From Chromatiales bacterium (lineage in GTDB: Bacteria > Pseudomonadota > Gammaproteobacteria > UBA6429): a DNA stretch of 64,000 nt. Location of the stretch: positions 1-64,000 of the forward strand of contig JALTJN010000515.1 in assembly GCA_027076405.1 (NCBI GenBank). The letters run 5' to 3'. The position numbers were made by a program, and so were the translations under genes. Shown here piece after piece: positions 49,924-58,626 of this stretch; within the stretch, counting starts at the first letter, position 1; each line of letters opens with the position of its first letter. The notes beneath the pieces were generated by a model. The model was given only the letters and a program-made list of their open reading frames with translations, had not been told where the DNA came from and did no database searches.

Positions 49924-50583
49924 TTAATTTGTTTTGTTAAATCCGCGTTCAACTGCCATTACTGCAGCTTCTACGCGTGAGTGAACATCAAGTTTTCGTA
50001 AAATTGCCTTTACATGAAGTTTAACTGTACCATCAGAAATTCCAAGGTTTCTGGCGATTGCTTTATTACTTTGGCCTTCAGCCAGCAAGCCAAGAATTTC
50101 TGTTTCACGCGGTGTTAATGCAGAGAAGGGACTATCGTCTTGTTCTTCTGATTCTGCACTTTTACCTTGTACTGCTCTTGCAAGTATTGGTGCCAGATCG
50201 GGAGCAACTACCGTTTTACCTGCAACGATCTCACGAAGTGCTAATACCAGCTCGTCCGGCTCCATATCCTTTAATAAATAGCCCTGTGCACCTGAACGTA
50301 GTGATTTTAACAAATCATTTTCTTCTGTGCTGGTCGTTAACATAACAATAGGGAGTGATTCGTTTTTATCACGTAACATTGTTAAAACATCCAGACCATT
50401 AATGCCGGGCATTCTCATATCGAGTAATATGATGTCAGGCAATAACTCATCGACCAGACGTTGAGCTTCATGCCCGCTGCCAACAGATGCAACAACCTCA
50501 ATGCCTCGACTCGTCAACAGGCCCTCAAGACCGACCCGAAACAGAGTATGGTCATCAATTAGTAATGTACGTAAATTCTTCAT
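49924..50583 (-). CDS. NarL/FixJ-type response regulator
   Basis: A 219-aa regulator with an N-terminal receiver domain (Asp10/Asp11 acidic pair, phosphoacceptor Asp55 in LLDMRMPG, conserved Thr in VMLTTS) and a C-terminal LuxR-type HTH (LTPRETEILGLLAEGQSNKAIARNLGI). It overlaps the sensor gene by 4 bp and forms a two-component pair with it. Being inside the dsr cluster, dsr genes are plausible targets, but this is inference. Confidence 0.95.
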   Translation of the reverse strand: MKNLRTLLIDDHTLFRVGLEGLLTSRGIEVVASVGSGHEAQRLVDELLPDIILLDMRMPGINGLDVLTMLRDKNESLPIVMLTTSTEENDLLKSLRSGAQGYLLKDMEPDELVLALREIVAGKTVVAPDLAPILARAVQGKSAESEEQDDSPFSALTPRETEILGLLAEGQSNKAIARNLGISDGTVKLHVKAILRKLDVHSRVEAAVMAVERGFNKTN

Positions 50584-52229
50584 GGTAGTAAATTCGGTGT
50601 TGGTGGAGAAACGAGAACAGGTTTTTTATTCGACTTTTGTGCTGGAAGCTCGGCATGTCCAAAGTGCAACAGGATACGAGTTCCTTCATTTGGTTCGCTT
50701 TCTATTTTCACTGTGCCACCAATTCTTTTTGCACGTTCGTGCATAATGCTGAGTCCGAGATGATCGCCTAATGTAACATCAGAGTCTGGTACTTCCGGGA
50801 TACCGATGCCATCATCTTCGATAAGTATTCGACAGTCGCCTTGAGTGTCACTACGTAATATAACACGAACTGTATGTGCCTGACTGTGTTTGCGAATATT
50901 GTTCAATGATTCCTGAATAATTCTTAGTGCCTGAACTTCTATACTGGCGGGCAGGTTAAGCACATTCCATTCTTTCTGTAAGAAAATCGAGATATCTGTT
51001 TGATACTGAAACCTTTCTATAAGATGCTCTACAGCAGGGATAAGACCGCGTTTATCGATTGGCGCGCGGAAATGAGTGATCAATTCCCGTAACTCAGAAT
51101 AAGCCTCATCAATATTATTTTCTATTTTTTCTAACTCATGCCAAACATCAGGTTCCTGACCACCGCGCAATGTCTCATCTAGAACACGAACCTGAAAGCG
51201 TAAGCTTGCGAGTGTTTGTGCAAGAGAGTCATGTAATTCATGAGCAAGCCTGTTACGTTCTTCCATGAGTGACAGGCGATTAGCTTCATCTTCCGAACGC
51301 GCCTTATCAATGGCCATACCAAGGTGGCGTCCAATACTGGTTAACAGATCTTCAATTTCTTCCTGGTTATGAAATTCACGGTTGCTGACAAACAGGTTAT
51401 AAACACCTAGTGTTTTACCACGATACTGCAACGGTACTGCTATCATACCTGTGTCACTTTCGTTTTTATCGAAAAAGTTACGGCCAATTATTTTGTCACA
51501 TTGATGAACACTATCTTGAAAATGAACCTTGCCATCTTTATAAGCAATTCCACATAAGCATTCATCAGAGGGGATGAGTTGCTCTTTTTCCATTAAATCA
51601 TCGTCTAAACCAACACTAGCTACCAGACGCATTTGGTTATCATCGGTTAATAGTCTGACGACAGCGGCACGGGCATGTACTACGTCCCTTAATGTAAACA
51701 AAAATCTTGATAATAGATCTTCCAGATCACGCGAGTTATTTATACTTGCAGCAACGTCATAAATAATTTCCAGTGAGTGAGTTTTGCGCTCGATATGTTT
51801 TGTTTGCTTCTTAACCTGACTTTGCATATCGAGGGTTAGCGTTTCAAGGCGATCACTTAGAACGTTAATACCTTTGAATAAATTGGTAAATTCCCCCTTG
51901 TCTTTAATAGATATTCGAGCGGAGTGATTATCTTCCAGCATTTCTTCTGACCACAAGCGAAGACTATTTAGAGGAGAAAGAAAGTTATATCGAATTTGTT
52001 TGACCAGAATAGCTAACAAAATAAATGAAGTAATAACTAAAAAGGTAATAATATATGGATAGATAGTGCTATGAGATATATTTGTCATAACTCCTGATAT
52101 TGCTAACAGGAGTATCACAACAGCAAGACTAGCAATGGTTGTACATAGCGGTCCTTTCCATAGTGGAATCTGACCTGTATTGACAAAGTTATTAGATTTT
52201 ATTTTGTCTTGCTTTGTTGATAAAGTAGT
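50580..52229 (-). CDS. NarX-like sensor histidine kinase lacking the periplasmic nitrate domain
   Basis: The likely start is GTG at 52229, just after dsrR; the frame is open to 52331 but that would overlap dsrR by 95 bp. The product is about 549 aa. It has two membrane helices with only about 10 residues between them, so no NarX-type periplasmic P-box. HAMP-like and GAF-like regions follow, with a Cys cluster (DECLCGIA, then HQC about 25 residues later). The HisKA_3 motif is RNRLAHELHDSLAQTLASLRF, and the ATPase N/G boxes (NNIRKHSQA, DDGIGIP) are intact. Likely a cytoplasmic redox or ligand sensor. Confidence 0.88.
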   Translation of the reverse strand, partial: TTLSTKQDKIKSNNFVNTGQIPLWKGPLCTTIASLAVVILLLAISGVMTNISHSTIYPYIITFLVITSFILLAILVKQIRYNFLSPLNSLRLWSEEMLEDNHSARISIKDKGEFTNLFKGINVLSDRLETLTLDMQSQVKKQTKHIERKTHSLEIIYDVAASINNSRDLEDLLSRFLFTLRDVVHARAAVVRLLTDDNQMRLVASVGLDDDLMEKEQLIPSDECLCGIAYKDGKVHFQDSVHQCDKIIGRNFFDKNESDTGMIAVPLQYRGKTLGVYNLFVSNREFHNQEEIEDLLTSIGRHLGMAIDKARSEDEANRLSLMEERNRLAHELHDSLAQTLASLRFQVRVLDETLRGGQEPDVWHELEKIENNIDEAYSELRELITHFRAPIDKRGLIPAVEHLIERFQYQTDISIFLQKEWNVLNLPASIEVQALRIIQESLNNIRKHSQAHTVRVILRSDTQGDCRILIEDDGIGIPEVPDSDVTLGDHLGLSIMHERAKRIGGTVKIESEPNEGTRILLHFGHAELPAQKSNKKPVLVSPPTPNLLP

Positions 52230-52236
52230 CACGTGC

Positions 52237-52578
52237 TTAGTAGTGATGCTCTGTGCCTGTATCAGTGTCTTCCGCTTTATAGTTTGGATCATTCGGGTTT
52301 TTGAAGATAAATTGCATCTCTTCATTATCATCCAGCTTTACGAAATCAAGCTCGGTATTTTTAAGTAACTCATAACAACCTGCTGATACGATAATTTTTA
52401 CACCTTCACTTTCAAAGAAAACATCATCGTCCATATCTCGATCTGCAAAACCCATTGCATACTCAAGTGTTCCATCATCTTTCTTCTGGGCTGCAAGACG
52501 TAATCCTAAACCCTCTGCGCCACTTTTTTTAGCGGACTCTTTAATTTGTTCTGCTGCTGCTTTTGAAACTGTAATCAT
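52237..52578 (-). CDS. dsrR: IscA-like protein DsrR
   Basis: A 113-aa A-type carrier fold (MITVSKAAAEQIKESAKKSG) that lacks all three Fe-S-binding Cys of IscA; its only Cys is in SAGCYELL. A. vinosum DsrR shares this lack of Fe-S ligands and helps post-transcriptional accumulation of Dsr proteins. The position next to dsrN matches the A. vinosum dsr order. The C-terminal tail is acidic and disordered. Confidence 0.9.
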   Translation of the reverse strand: MITVSKAAAEQIKESAKKSGAEGLGLRLAAQKKDDGTLEYAMGFADRDMDDDVFFESEGVKIIVSAGCYELLKNTELDFVKLDDNEEMQFIFKNPNDPNYKAEDTDTGTEHHY

Positions 52579-52647
52579 GATAACTCCAAATAACGTGGTG
52601 TGAATATGCTAAATATATAACCTAGTAAATTAGTCAATTATATCAAA

Positions 52648-54033
52648 TTATGATTTAACCTGTCGAATAAATTCTACGAATTCCGATACCCAATGATAAT
52701 GACTTGTATCACGTAAATGAGCATAATTTGCTAATAAATTTTTATATATCAAGCCATCATGTTTACCGCTAATACCGCTACCACGCTTCATTTTATAGGC
52801 ATATTTTATTTCAGAATGTGATTCAAGCTCGGTAAGGTCAGTAAAGCCGGAATAATGAAATTCATGAGCATATATATCAGATTTGCTATTGTTTTTGTTC
52901 CATAGTGCATTTATAGTTTGTTGCAGTGAAACATATCCACGCCCTTGTGGCCGATCATTCATCTCGATATGAGCTGGGATTGCCCCTACCATTTCTGAAT
53001 ATTTATCTTTCCATTTGATACTTTTAGACAAGTACATTAAACCACCACATTCCGCATAGACAGGAAGGCCAGACTCAATTTCTTCTTTAATCTGTTTTCG
53101 TAACGTCGTATTTAATTCAAGTTCATGCATCCAGCTTTCAGGAAACCCACCTCCGATAAAAAGACCATCAACATCAGGTAATTTTTTATCATTTATAGTG
53201 TCAAATTCAACAAGTTCAACGCCTTCAGCTCGGAAAGCATTTAAGTCGCCGGGATAATAGAATCCAAAAGCAGCATCTCGTGCGATGCCAACTTTTAACG
53301 ATAGGGGCTTGTCTTGTTGAGTTATTTGATAAGTTGAATCAGGCAGCGCTTCGGCTGAAGCTGCTAATTTCACTAATAGATCAAGATCGACATGTTTATT
53401 GATGACTGTCGCTATTGCAGCTATTAGAGCATCGGTATCCATTGTTTCGTTACTTGGAATCAGCCCTAAATGTCTTTCTGTAATATTAAGTTCTTTTAAT
53501 CGCGGGACAGCTCCAACGACAGGAATATCTGTGTATTGTTTAATAACATCACGTAATTTTTTTTCGTGGCGTGGGCCGCCTACTTTATTAAGAATAACAC
53601 CCGCAATATTTAAATTTTTATTAAATGCCTGATAGCCAAGAAGTAGGGGAGCAATGCCTCTTGTCATACCCTGAGTATCAATAACTAAAATAATAGGTGA
53701 TTGTGTTAATTCAGCAACAGCGGCATTACTATTGCTTCCATCAAGTGCAACGCCATCAAATAAGCCTTTATTACCTTCAATAAGCGAAATATCAGCTCTT
53801 TTAGAGTATAAGCTAATAGTGGCTAATATCTCGTCATCCGTCATAGTTTGAAAGTCGAGATTATGACAGTCATGATTAGATGCGCGTGACAACCACATTG
53901 GGTCAATGTAATCAGGCCCTTTCTTATACGGGGCTACAATTAACCCTCGTGCCTTTAAAGCAGCACAGAGGCCTAGAGTAAGAGTTGTTTTGCCTGAGGA
54001 TTTATGTGCGGCAGAGATAAAGAGTCGCTGCAT
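52648..54033 (-). CDS. dsrN: DsrN, siroheme-amidating CobB-like enzyme
   Basis: A 461-aa protein like cobyrinate a,c-diamide synthase. The N-terminal ATP-binding domain starts LFISAAHKSSGKTTLTLGL and the C-terminal class I glutamine amidotransferase has the Cys nucleophile in YAECGGLMYLS. In A. vinosum DsrN probably converts siroheme to siroamide for DsrAB. It lies after dsrP but across a strong terminator-like hairpin. No other cobalamin genes are near, so DsrN is favoured over CobB. Confidence 0.93.
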   Translation of the reverse strand: MQRLFISAAHKSSGKTTLTLGLCAALKARGLIVAPYKKGPDYIDPMWLSRASNHDCHNLDFQTMTDDEILATISLYSKRADISLIEGNKGLFDGVALDGSNSNAAVAELTQSPIILVIDTQGMTRGIAPLLLGYQAFNKNLNIAGVILNKVGGPRHEKKLRDVIKQYTDIPVVGAVPRLKELNITERHLGLIPSNETMDTDALIAAIATVINKHVDLDLLVKLAASAEALPDSTYQITQQDKPLSLKVGIARDAAFGFYYPGDLNAFRAEGVELVEFDTINDKKLPDVDGLFIGGGFPESWMHELELNTTLRKQIKEEIESGLPVYAECGGLMYLSKSIKWKDKYSEMVGAIPAHIEMNDRPQGRGYVSLQQTINALWNKNNSKSDIYAHEFHYSGFTDLTELESHSEIKYAYKMKRGSGISGKHDGLIYKNLLANYAHLRDTSHYHWVSEFVEFIRQVKS

Positions 54034-54051
54034 TTTAGACCTCCCTAAAGG

Positions 54052-54090
54052 CTAAAAAGAGGACAGATCAATTGATGATCTGTCCTCTTT
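54052..54090 (-). terminator. Strong intrinsic terminator between dsrP and dsrN
   Basis: A perfect 15-bp stem, AAAGAGGACAGATCA (54056-54070) with TGATCTGTCCTCTTT (54076-54090) and a 5-nt loop. On the minus strand it ends in a T5 run and lies 21 bp after the dsrP stop. It should end or strongly reduce dsrABEFHCMKLJOP transcription before dsrN. Confidence 0.85.
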
Positions 54091-54110
54091 GAAGAGGGAT
54101 TAAGTTTGAG

Positions 54111-55319
54111 TTACTTGCTGTGGTGTGGATCAATTACTTCGTCAGATAATGACTCGGGTAAAAAATGTAATACTTTTACAGCAAAGGCAACCAGAAACAG
54201 TGCTACTGCAATACCACCTACACCTAAAAGAGCTTCCGCAAGTGTCGGGCTATAAGAATTAACAATACCGTCAAAGAAAGAACTGGACACTTCTTTACCC
54301 GGGAATAACTCTAAAGGATATGCCTGACCACCAATGATAATGACATACATCTGCGCTAAGCCACCTAGTACAATAAATATTGAAGCAACTGAAATAGCTG
54401 AACGAGAATTTCCTGTCGCAGGGTGATAGATTATAGCCAAAGGAATCAAGCTGCCTAAAATAACCTGACCATACCAGAATAGCTGTGTGTAGATACCACC
54501 ATCCCTAAGAATAAATGCTTCTACACCATGGTGCTCTGTGGCATATAAATTAGTTAAGTGCTGTACGATAACAAAATAAAGTACACCTGCAACAAAGACA
54601 CCTAAAAGGTTCTTTAAACGTTTGAACGTTGCATCACCCAGCGGACGATTAGTCCATTTGTAAGAAGCAATAACAATAAGCAGGAATATAGCTAAACCGA
54701 AAGAGAATGACATAACAATAAACATAGGTGCCATAATAGCTGCATCATATGCCTGACGAGCGACCAGAAATCCGAAGATTGAACCGGTACCTGTTGTTAA
54801 TGTTAAACGCCAGATAAATGCAGAGAAGCCAGCAACTTTACTATATTTATTCATACTCCGTTGCAACATAGTCCACATATAGATACCAACGATTGCAAAG
54901 AAACCGTTATATAGGATCATGTTCCAGGCAAAAATAGATTTGAAGTTATAAACTGTCATCGCAACAATCAAACGATCAGGGCGACCTAAATCTAAAACCA
55001 ATACCATCAAACCACCAGCCAGAAGTGCCAAAGCAACAAGTGTTGAAAGTGGCGCAAGAGGCTTGTATGCCGTTTTGCCAAATACTGATGATATAGAAGC
55101 GACATTAAGTGCCCCTGAAGCGGCAACAATAAGGAAAACAGCAAATACGTGAGGTAAACCCCAAACGATTTGGTTTGTCATGCCAGTCACATAATGACCA
55201 CCATGTTCCATATAAAAATGGGAACCTATAGCAGCAAGTACAAAGCTACCTAACAGGGCAAGCAACATCCAGTAATTTATGCTGTTACCATCAATTTGTT
55301 TGAAAACTGGTTTTTTCAT
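54111..55319 (-). CDS. dsrP: DsrP, NrfD-family quinone-interacting membrane protein
   Basis: A 402-aa integral membrane protein with about ten helices, of the NrfD/PsrC family. In DsrMKJOP it is one of two subunits that exchange electrons with quinones. The opening YWMLLALLGSFVLAAIGSHFYMEHGGHYVTG is typical. It follows dsrO by 43 bp. Confidence 0.95.
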   Translation of the reverse strand: MKKPVFKQIDGNSINYWMLLALLGSFVLAAIGSHFYMEHGGHYVTGMTNQIVWGLPHVFAVFLIVAASGALNVASISSVFGKTAYKPLAPLSTLVALALLAGGLMVLVLDLGRPDRLIVAMTVYNFKSIFAWNMILYNGFFAIVGIYMWTMLQRSMNKYSKVAGFSAFIWRLTLTTGTGSIFGFLVARQAYDAAIMAPMFIVMSFSFGLAIFLLIVIASYKWTNRPLGDATFKRLKNLLGVFVAGVLYFVIVQHLTNLYATEHHGVEAFILRDGGIYTQLFWYGQVILGSLIPLAIIYHPATGNSRSAISVASIFIVLGGLAQMYVIIIGGQAYPLELFPGKEVSSSFFDGIVNSYSPTLAEALLGVGGIAVALFLVAFAVKVLHFLPESLSDEVIDPHHSK

Positions 55320-55362
55320 CTGACGTCTTCTCTTTACCTAATTTTATAAAAGGTATTTATTA

Positions 55363-56136
55363 TTAAAGGCCTTGATAACGTACACCGGTATTTAAACCGA
55401 GATCCGCACGTATTTCTTCGCCGCCATTCTTCTTTAATTCAATTGAAATTGCACTGTTAGCATCTTTCAAATCGCCAAATAGCATTGCACCATGTTCTGC
55501 TTTGCTACAAGCTTCAACACATGCAGGGTCTTGCCCTTTGTCTACGCGACTAACGCACATGTTACAGCTTTCTACAGTGCCTATGCCTCGTGGATCAGTT
55601 GGCTTTTGAAATTCAAGTTTTTCATGTATGAAAGAACGAGCTTTATATGGGCAAGCCATCATGCAATAACGGCAACCAATACAAATATGTTTATCAACCT
55701 GAACAATACCGTCTTCACGCTTCATTGATGCACCAGTAGGGCACACATCAACACATGGCGCTGTTTCACAGTGCTGGCACATTAAAGGTAATGATTGAAC
55801 ATGGCCTGTCTGTTTGTCGGTAATTGTAACTTTACGAATCCACTGTGCCTGCTGCTCTTTACTTGAGTGAGTTTCAGCAGAGACTTGAACGCCTTCAACA
55901 GTACCCCAAGCATTTTCAGTTTTACAAGCAGTAATACAGTCAGTACAACCTTTGTTGCATTTGTTTGTGTCGACTAAAATTCCCCAGCGATTTGCGTTTG
56001 ATGCCTTGTCGGTATCCGGTTTTGCATGTGCTACCTGAGTTAAAACTAACCCGGGAGCAATTGTTAAACCTGCAATAGCAGCAGATTGCGTGAGGAACTT
56101 ACGACGATATGTATTGGTATTTTCTGAATTAGACAT
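55363..56136 (-). CDS. dsrO: DsrO, periplasmic Tat-exported iron-sulfur protein
   Basis: A 257-aa ferredoxin-like electron-transfer subunit with a Tat signal (YRRKFLTQSAAIAG). Several four-Cys clusters are visible: CNKGCTDCITAC, CQHCETAPCVDVCPTG, CIGCRYCMMACPY and CNMCVSRVDKG...CVEAC. It mediates electron flow between DsrJ and DsrP in the periplasm. The dsrJ stop and dsrO start touch at 56136. Confidence 0.96.
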   Translation of the reverse strand: MSNSENTNTYRRKFLTQSAAIAGLTIAPGLVLTQVAHAKPDTDKASNANRWGILVDTNKCNKGCTDCITACKTENAWGTVEGVQVSAETHSSKEQQAQWIRKVTITDKQTGHVQSLPLMCQHCETAPCVDVCPTGASMKREDGIVQVDKHICIGCRYCMMACPYKARSFIHEKLEFQKPTDPRGIGTVESCNMCVSRVDKGQDPACVEACSKAEHGAMLFGDLKDANSAISIELKKNGGEEIRADLGLNTGVRYQGL

Positions 56137-56597
56137 TATTTCTTGCCTCCTTCAGTCAGAATATTTTTATGAGGGTTTGACTGTTTTAATGAACGAAGTT
56201 TTTTTGCACCATCTTCAGGAACATCTGAATGACAGTCAAAACAATCGACATTTACCGCAGCATAGTTGTGGCAACTACTGCAAAAATGCTTATCATCGCC
56301 ATAACGAGGGTATTCGCCTTTAGCATTTGGCGTGACATGACAAGCAATGCATTCAACAAGGCTATGCTCTTTAGTACGCACACCTTCACGTAATGTTAAA
56401 TCACGCTTATGCTTTAGAAACTCCATATGGTTTTTACGCATAAGGGGTACGGGCTCAACACACTCGGTCTTTTCTGATGCTTTTTGCTTGGCCTTTGGTG
56501 GTACGGGGCCTAATTCACCAGCGTTAGACATTAGTGGTAGGGCAGTGAGCCCTACCAAAATGACGAGATGTTTTGCAAATTGTCTTAATGACATCAT
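56136..56597 (-). CDS. dsrJ: DsrJ, periplasmic triheme cytochrome c
   Basis: A 153-aa secreted cytochrome with an N-terminal signal (ILVGLTALPLMSNA) and three CxxCH heme sites: CIACH (83-87), CSSCH (106-110) and CFDCH (119-123). Cys46 (TECVEP) is in place to be the Cys ligand of the unusual His/Cys heme described for A. vinosum DsrJ. Part of the DsrMKJOP complex. Confidence 0.95.
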   Translation of the reverse strand: MMSLRQFAKHLVILVGLTALPLMSNAGELGPVPPKAKQKASEKTECVEPVPLMRKNHMEFLKHKRDLTLREGVRTKEHSLVECIACHVTPNAKGEYPRYGDDKHFCSSCHNYAAVNVDCFDCHSDVPEDGAKKLRSLKQSNPHKNILTEGGKK

Positions 56598-56643
56598 TTA
56601 CAGCAATCCTCAGTTTATTCTTATACTAATTGACTATCTAAAA

Positions 56644-58590
56644 TTAAGCGTCGCCCATTGCCATGTCGATATAGCCTGTTGGACATACATCAGCACAGAT
56701 ATGACAACCTACACATTTTGAGTAGTCAGTTGCTACATATCGGCCCATGGTCGCTTCATTCTTAGGTACACGATAAACTGCATCTTGTGGACAGTAGATA
56801 ACACAGTTATCACACTCGAAACACATACCACAACTCATGCAACGATCAGCTTCTTCTTTCGCTTCTTCTTCAGATAGACCTTTCATACGTTCTTGGAAAT
56901 GGCCTAATACTTCATCAGAATCAGGAACATCTTCAGTCCGTACATGACGAGGTGTATATTCAAAATGACCTAAGAATAAATGTTCAGCAGTAATAATTTC
57001 ATGTGCAGAACGGTCTTCGTAGTTATGTATAGAGAATTTTTCAGAGTCAGTATGTTCTACTGTTCCATGTTCATATTCAGTTGGTGCTAAACCTGCTTCG
57101 TTCAACTTATTTAATAAGTTAAAGAAGTGCTTATCAACTTTAGGACGCTTACCCATATCTTCATTTTTGAAGAAGTGCTCTATGCTTTCAGCAGCAATAG
57201 ATGCCTGACCGATAGCGGTAGTTAGAAGGTGAGGACGAACAATATCACCACAAACGAAGTGACCAGGTTTATTTGGAATTTGGTAGTTTTGATCTGCATC
57301 AATCAAACCACGGTCATTTGCCAGATCTTCATACCCGTCAAATTTACCGCCTTGGCCGATAGCTGATACTAACAGGTCAAGTTTGATTTCATATTCAGAA
57401 CCTTCGATAGGTGTCTTGCCGTCATCTTCAAGTTTACATACTTTAAGAGCAGTTGCACGACCACTGTCATCAGTAATAATTTCAACAGGGCTAACGCAAC
57501 CAACGATTGATACACCTTCACGTTCCGCATCATCAATTTCATGTTTTGCTGCAGGCATGTTCTCGATTGAAGAACGTGATAGAAGCATAACATCGGCACC
57601 TTGACGAACAGCAGACGATGCAACATCGTGTGCAGTTTGGCCTAGTACAACATTTTCAGGGCGATCATTTTCATGCATTTCAGTAATATGACCTAAACGA
57701 CGTGCAACGGATGCCACATCGATAGAAGTATCACCACCACCGATTACAACAACTTTTTCAGTAACAAGTTGTAAACGACCATCATTAAATGCTTCAAGGA
57801 AATCTACACCTGTTAAAACGTTTGCTGCTTCATCAGCACCAGGAATAGGTAATTGGCGACCTGCTTGTGCACCGATAGCCCAAACTACAGCATCAAAATC
57901 TTTATCGAGTTGATCAACAGTAATGTCTTTACCAACCCAAGTGTTCATTTTAACTTCAACACCCATCTCGATAATACGATCGATTTCACCGTCTAAAACA
58001 TCACGTGGCGTACGGTAGCCAGGGATACCATACTTCATCATGCCGCCAAGTGTTTTGTGATTATCAAACAAAGTTACAGCATGACCTTTAAGGCGTAATT
58101 GATATGCTGCTGCTAAACCAGCTGGACCACCACCGATAATTGCGACTTTTTTGCCAGTATCTTTGCCAGCAGTAAACTTCAGTTTCATTTCTAAAGCTGA
58201 GTCACCAATAAATTGCTCAACTGCGTTAATACCAACGAAGTCTTCAACTTGATTACGGTTACAACCGTCCTGACAAGGAGCAGGGCATACACGACCCATA
58301 ACTGAAGGGAATGGATTCGCAGCCGTTGAACGACGGAAAGCATATTCTTGCATAGTCGTATCAGCAGCAGGTTTCTCGATACCACGAACGATATCTAACC
58401 AACCACGAATATCTTCACCTGAAGGGCAAGAACCCTGACAAGGAGGAGTACGGTTTACATAAGTTGGACACTTGTGTGAAGTATCTTCTTTAAAGATTTG
58501 TGAAGACCAGTCACCTGTTCTTTTGTCACCTTCTTTAAACTTACGGAAGGTTAGTTTTTGGTCTTGCATGTCATCACGGGATGTAGCCAT
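56644..58590 (-). CDS. dsrL: DsrL, NAD(P)H-dependent iron-sulfur flavoprotein
   Basis: A 648-aa protein related to the small subunit of glutamate synthase. An N-terminal Fe-S region (CQGSCPSGEDIRGW) precedes an FAD-binding site (VAIIGGGPAGLAAAYQL) and an NAD(P) site (VVVIGGGDTSID). Two C-terminal [4Fe-4S] motifs are CGMCFECDNCVIYCP and CVGCHICADVCP. DsrL is essential for stored-sulfur oxidation in A. vinosum and couples DsrAB electrons to NAD(P). Its presence supports the oxidative direction. Confidence 0.96.
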   Translation of the reverse strand: MATSRDDMQDQKLTFRKFKEGDKRTGDWSSQIFKEDTSHKCPTYVNRTPPCQGSCPSGEDIRGWLDIVRGIEKPAADTTMQEYAFRRSTAANPFPSVMGRVCPAPCQDGCNRNQVEDFVGINAVEQFIGDSALEMKLKFTAGKDTGKKVAIIGGGPAGLAAAYQLRLKGHAVTLFDNHKTLGGMMKYGIPGYRTPRDVLDGEIDRIIEMGVEVKMNTWVGKDITVDQLDKDFDAVVWAIGAQAGRQLPIPGADEAANVLTGVDFLEAFNDGRLQLVTEKVVVIGGGDTSIDVASVARRLGHITEMHENDRPENVVLGQTAHDVASSAVRQGADVMLLSRSSIENMPAAKHEIDDAEREGVSIVGCVSPVEIITDDSGRATALKVCKLEDDGKTPIEGSEYEIKLDLLVSAIGQGGKFDGYEDLANDRGLIDADQNYQIPNKPGHFVCGDIVRPHLLTTAIGQASIAAESIEHFFKNEDMGKRPKVDKHFFNLLNKLNEAGLAPTEYEHGTVEHTDSEKFSIHNYEDRSAHEIITAEHLFLGHFEYTPRHVRTEDVPDSDEVLGHFQERMKGLSEEEAKEEADRCMSCGMCFECDNCVIYCPQDAVYRVPKNEATMGRYVATDYSKCVGCHICADVCPTGYIDMAMGDA

Positions 58591-58626
58591 GTTTTTTCTC
58601 CTGATGAATCCGGTTAGGATTTAAAT

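Noticed and set aside
52648..54033. Cobalamin-pathway cobB
   Set aside because: No other cobalamin gene is nearby and the place after dsrP next to dsrR is that of dsrN.
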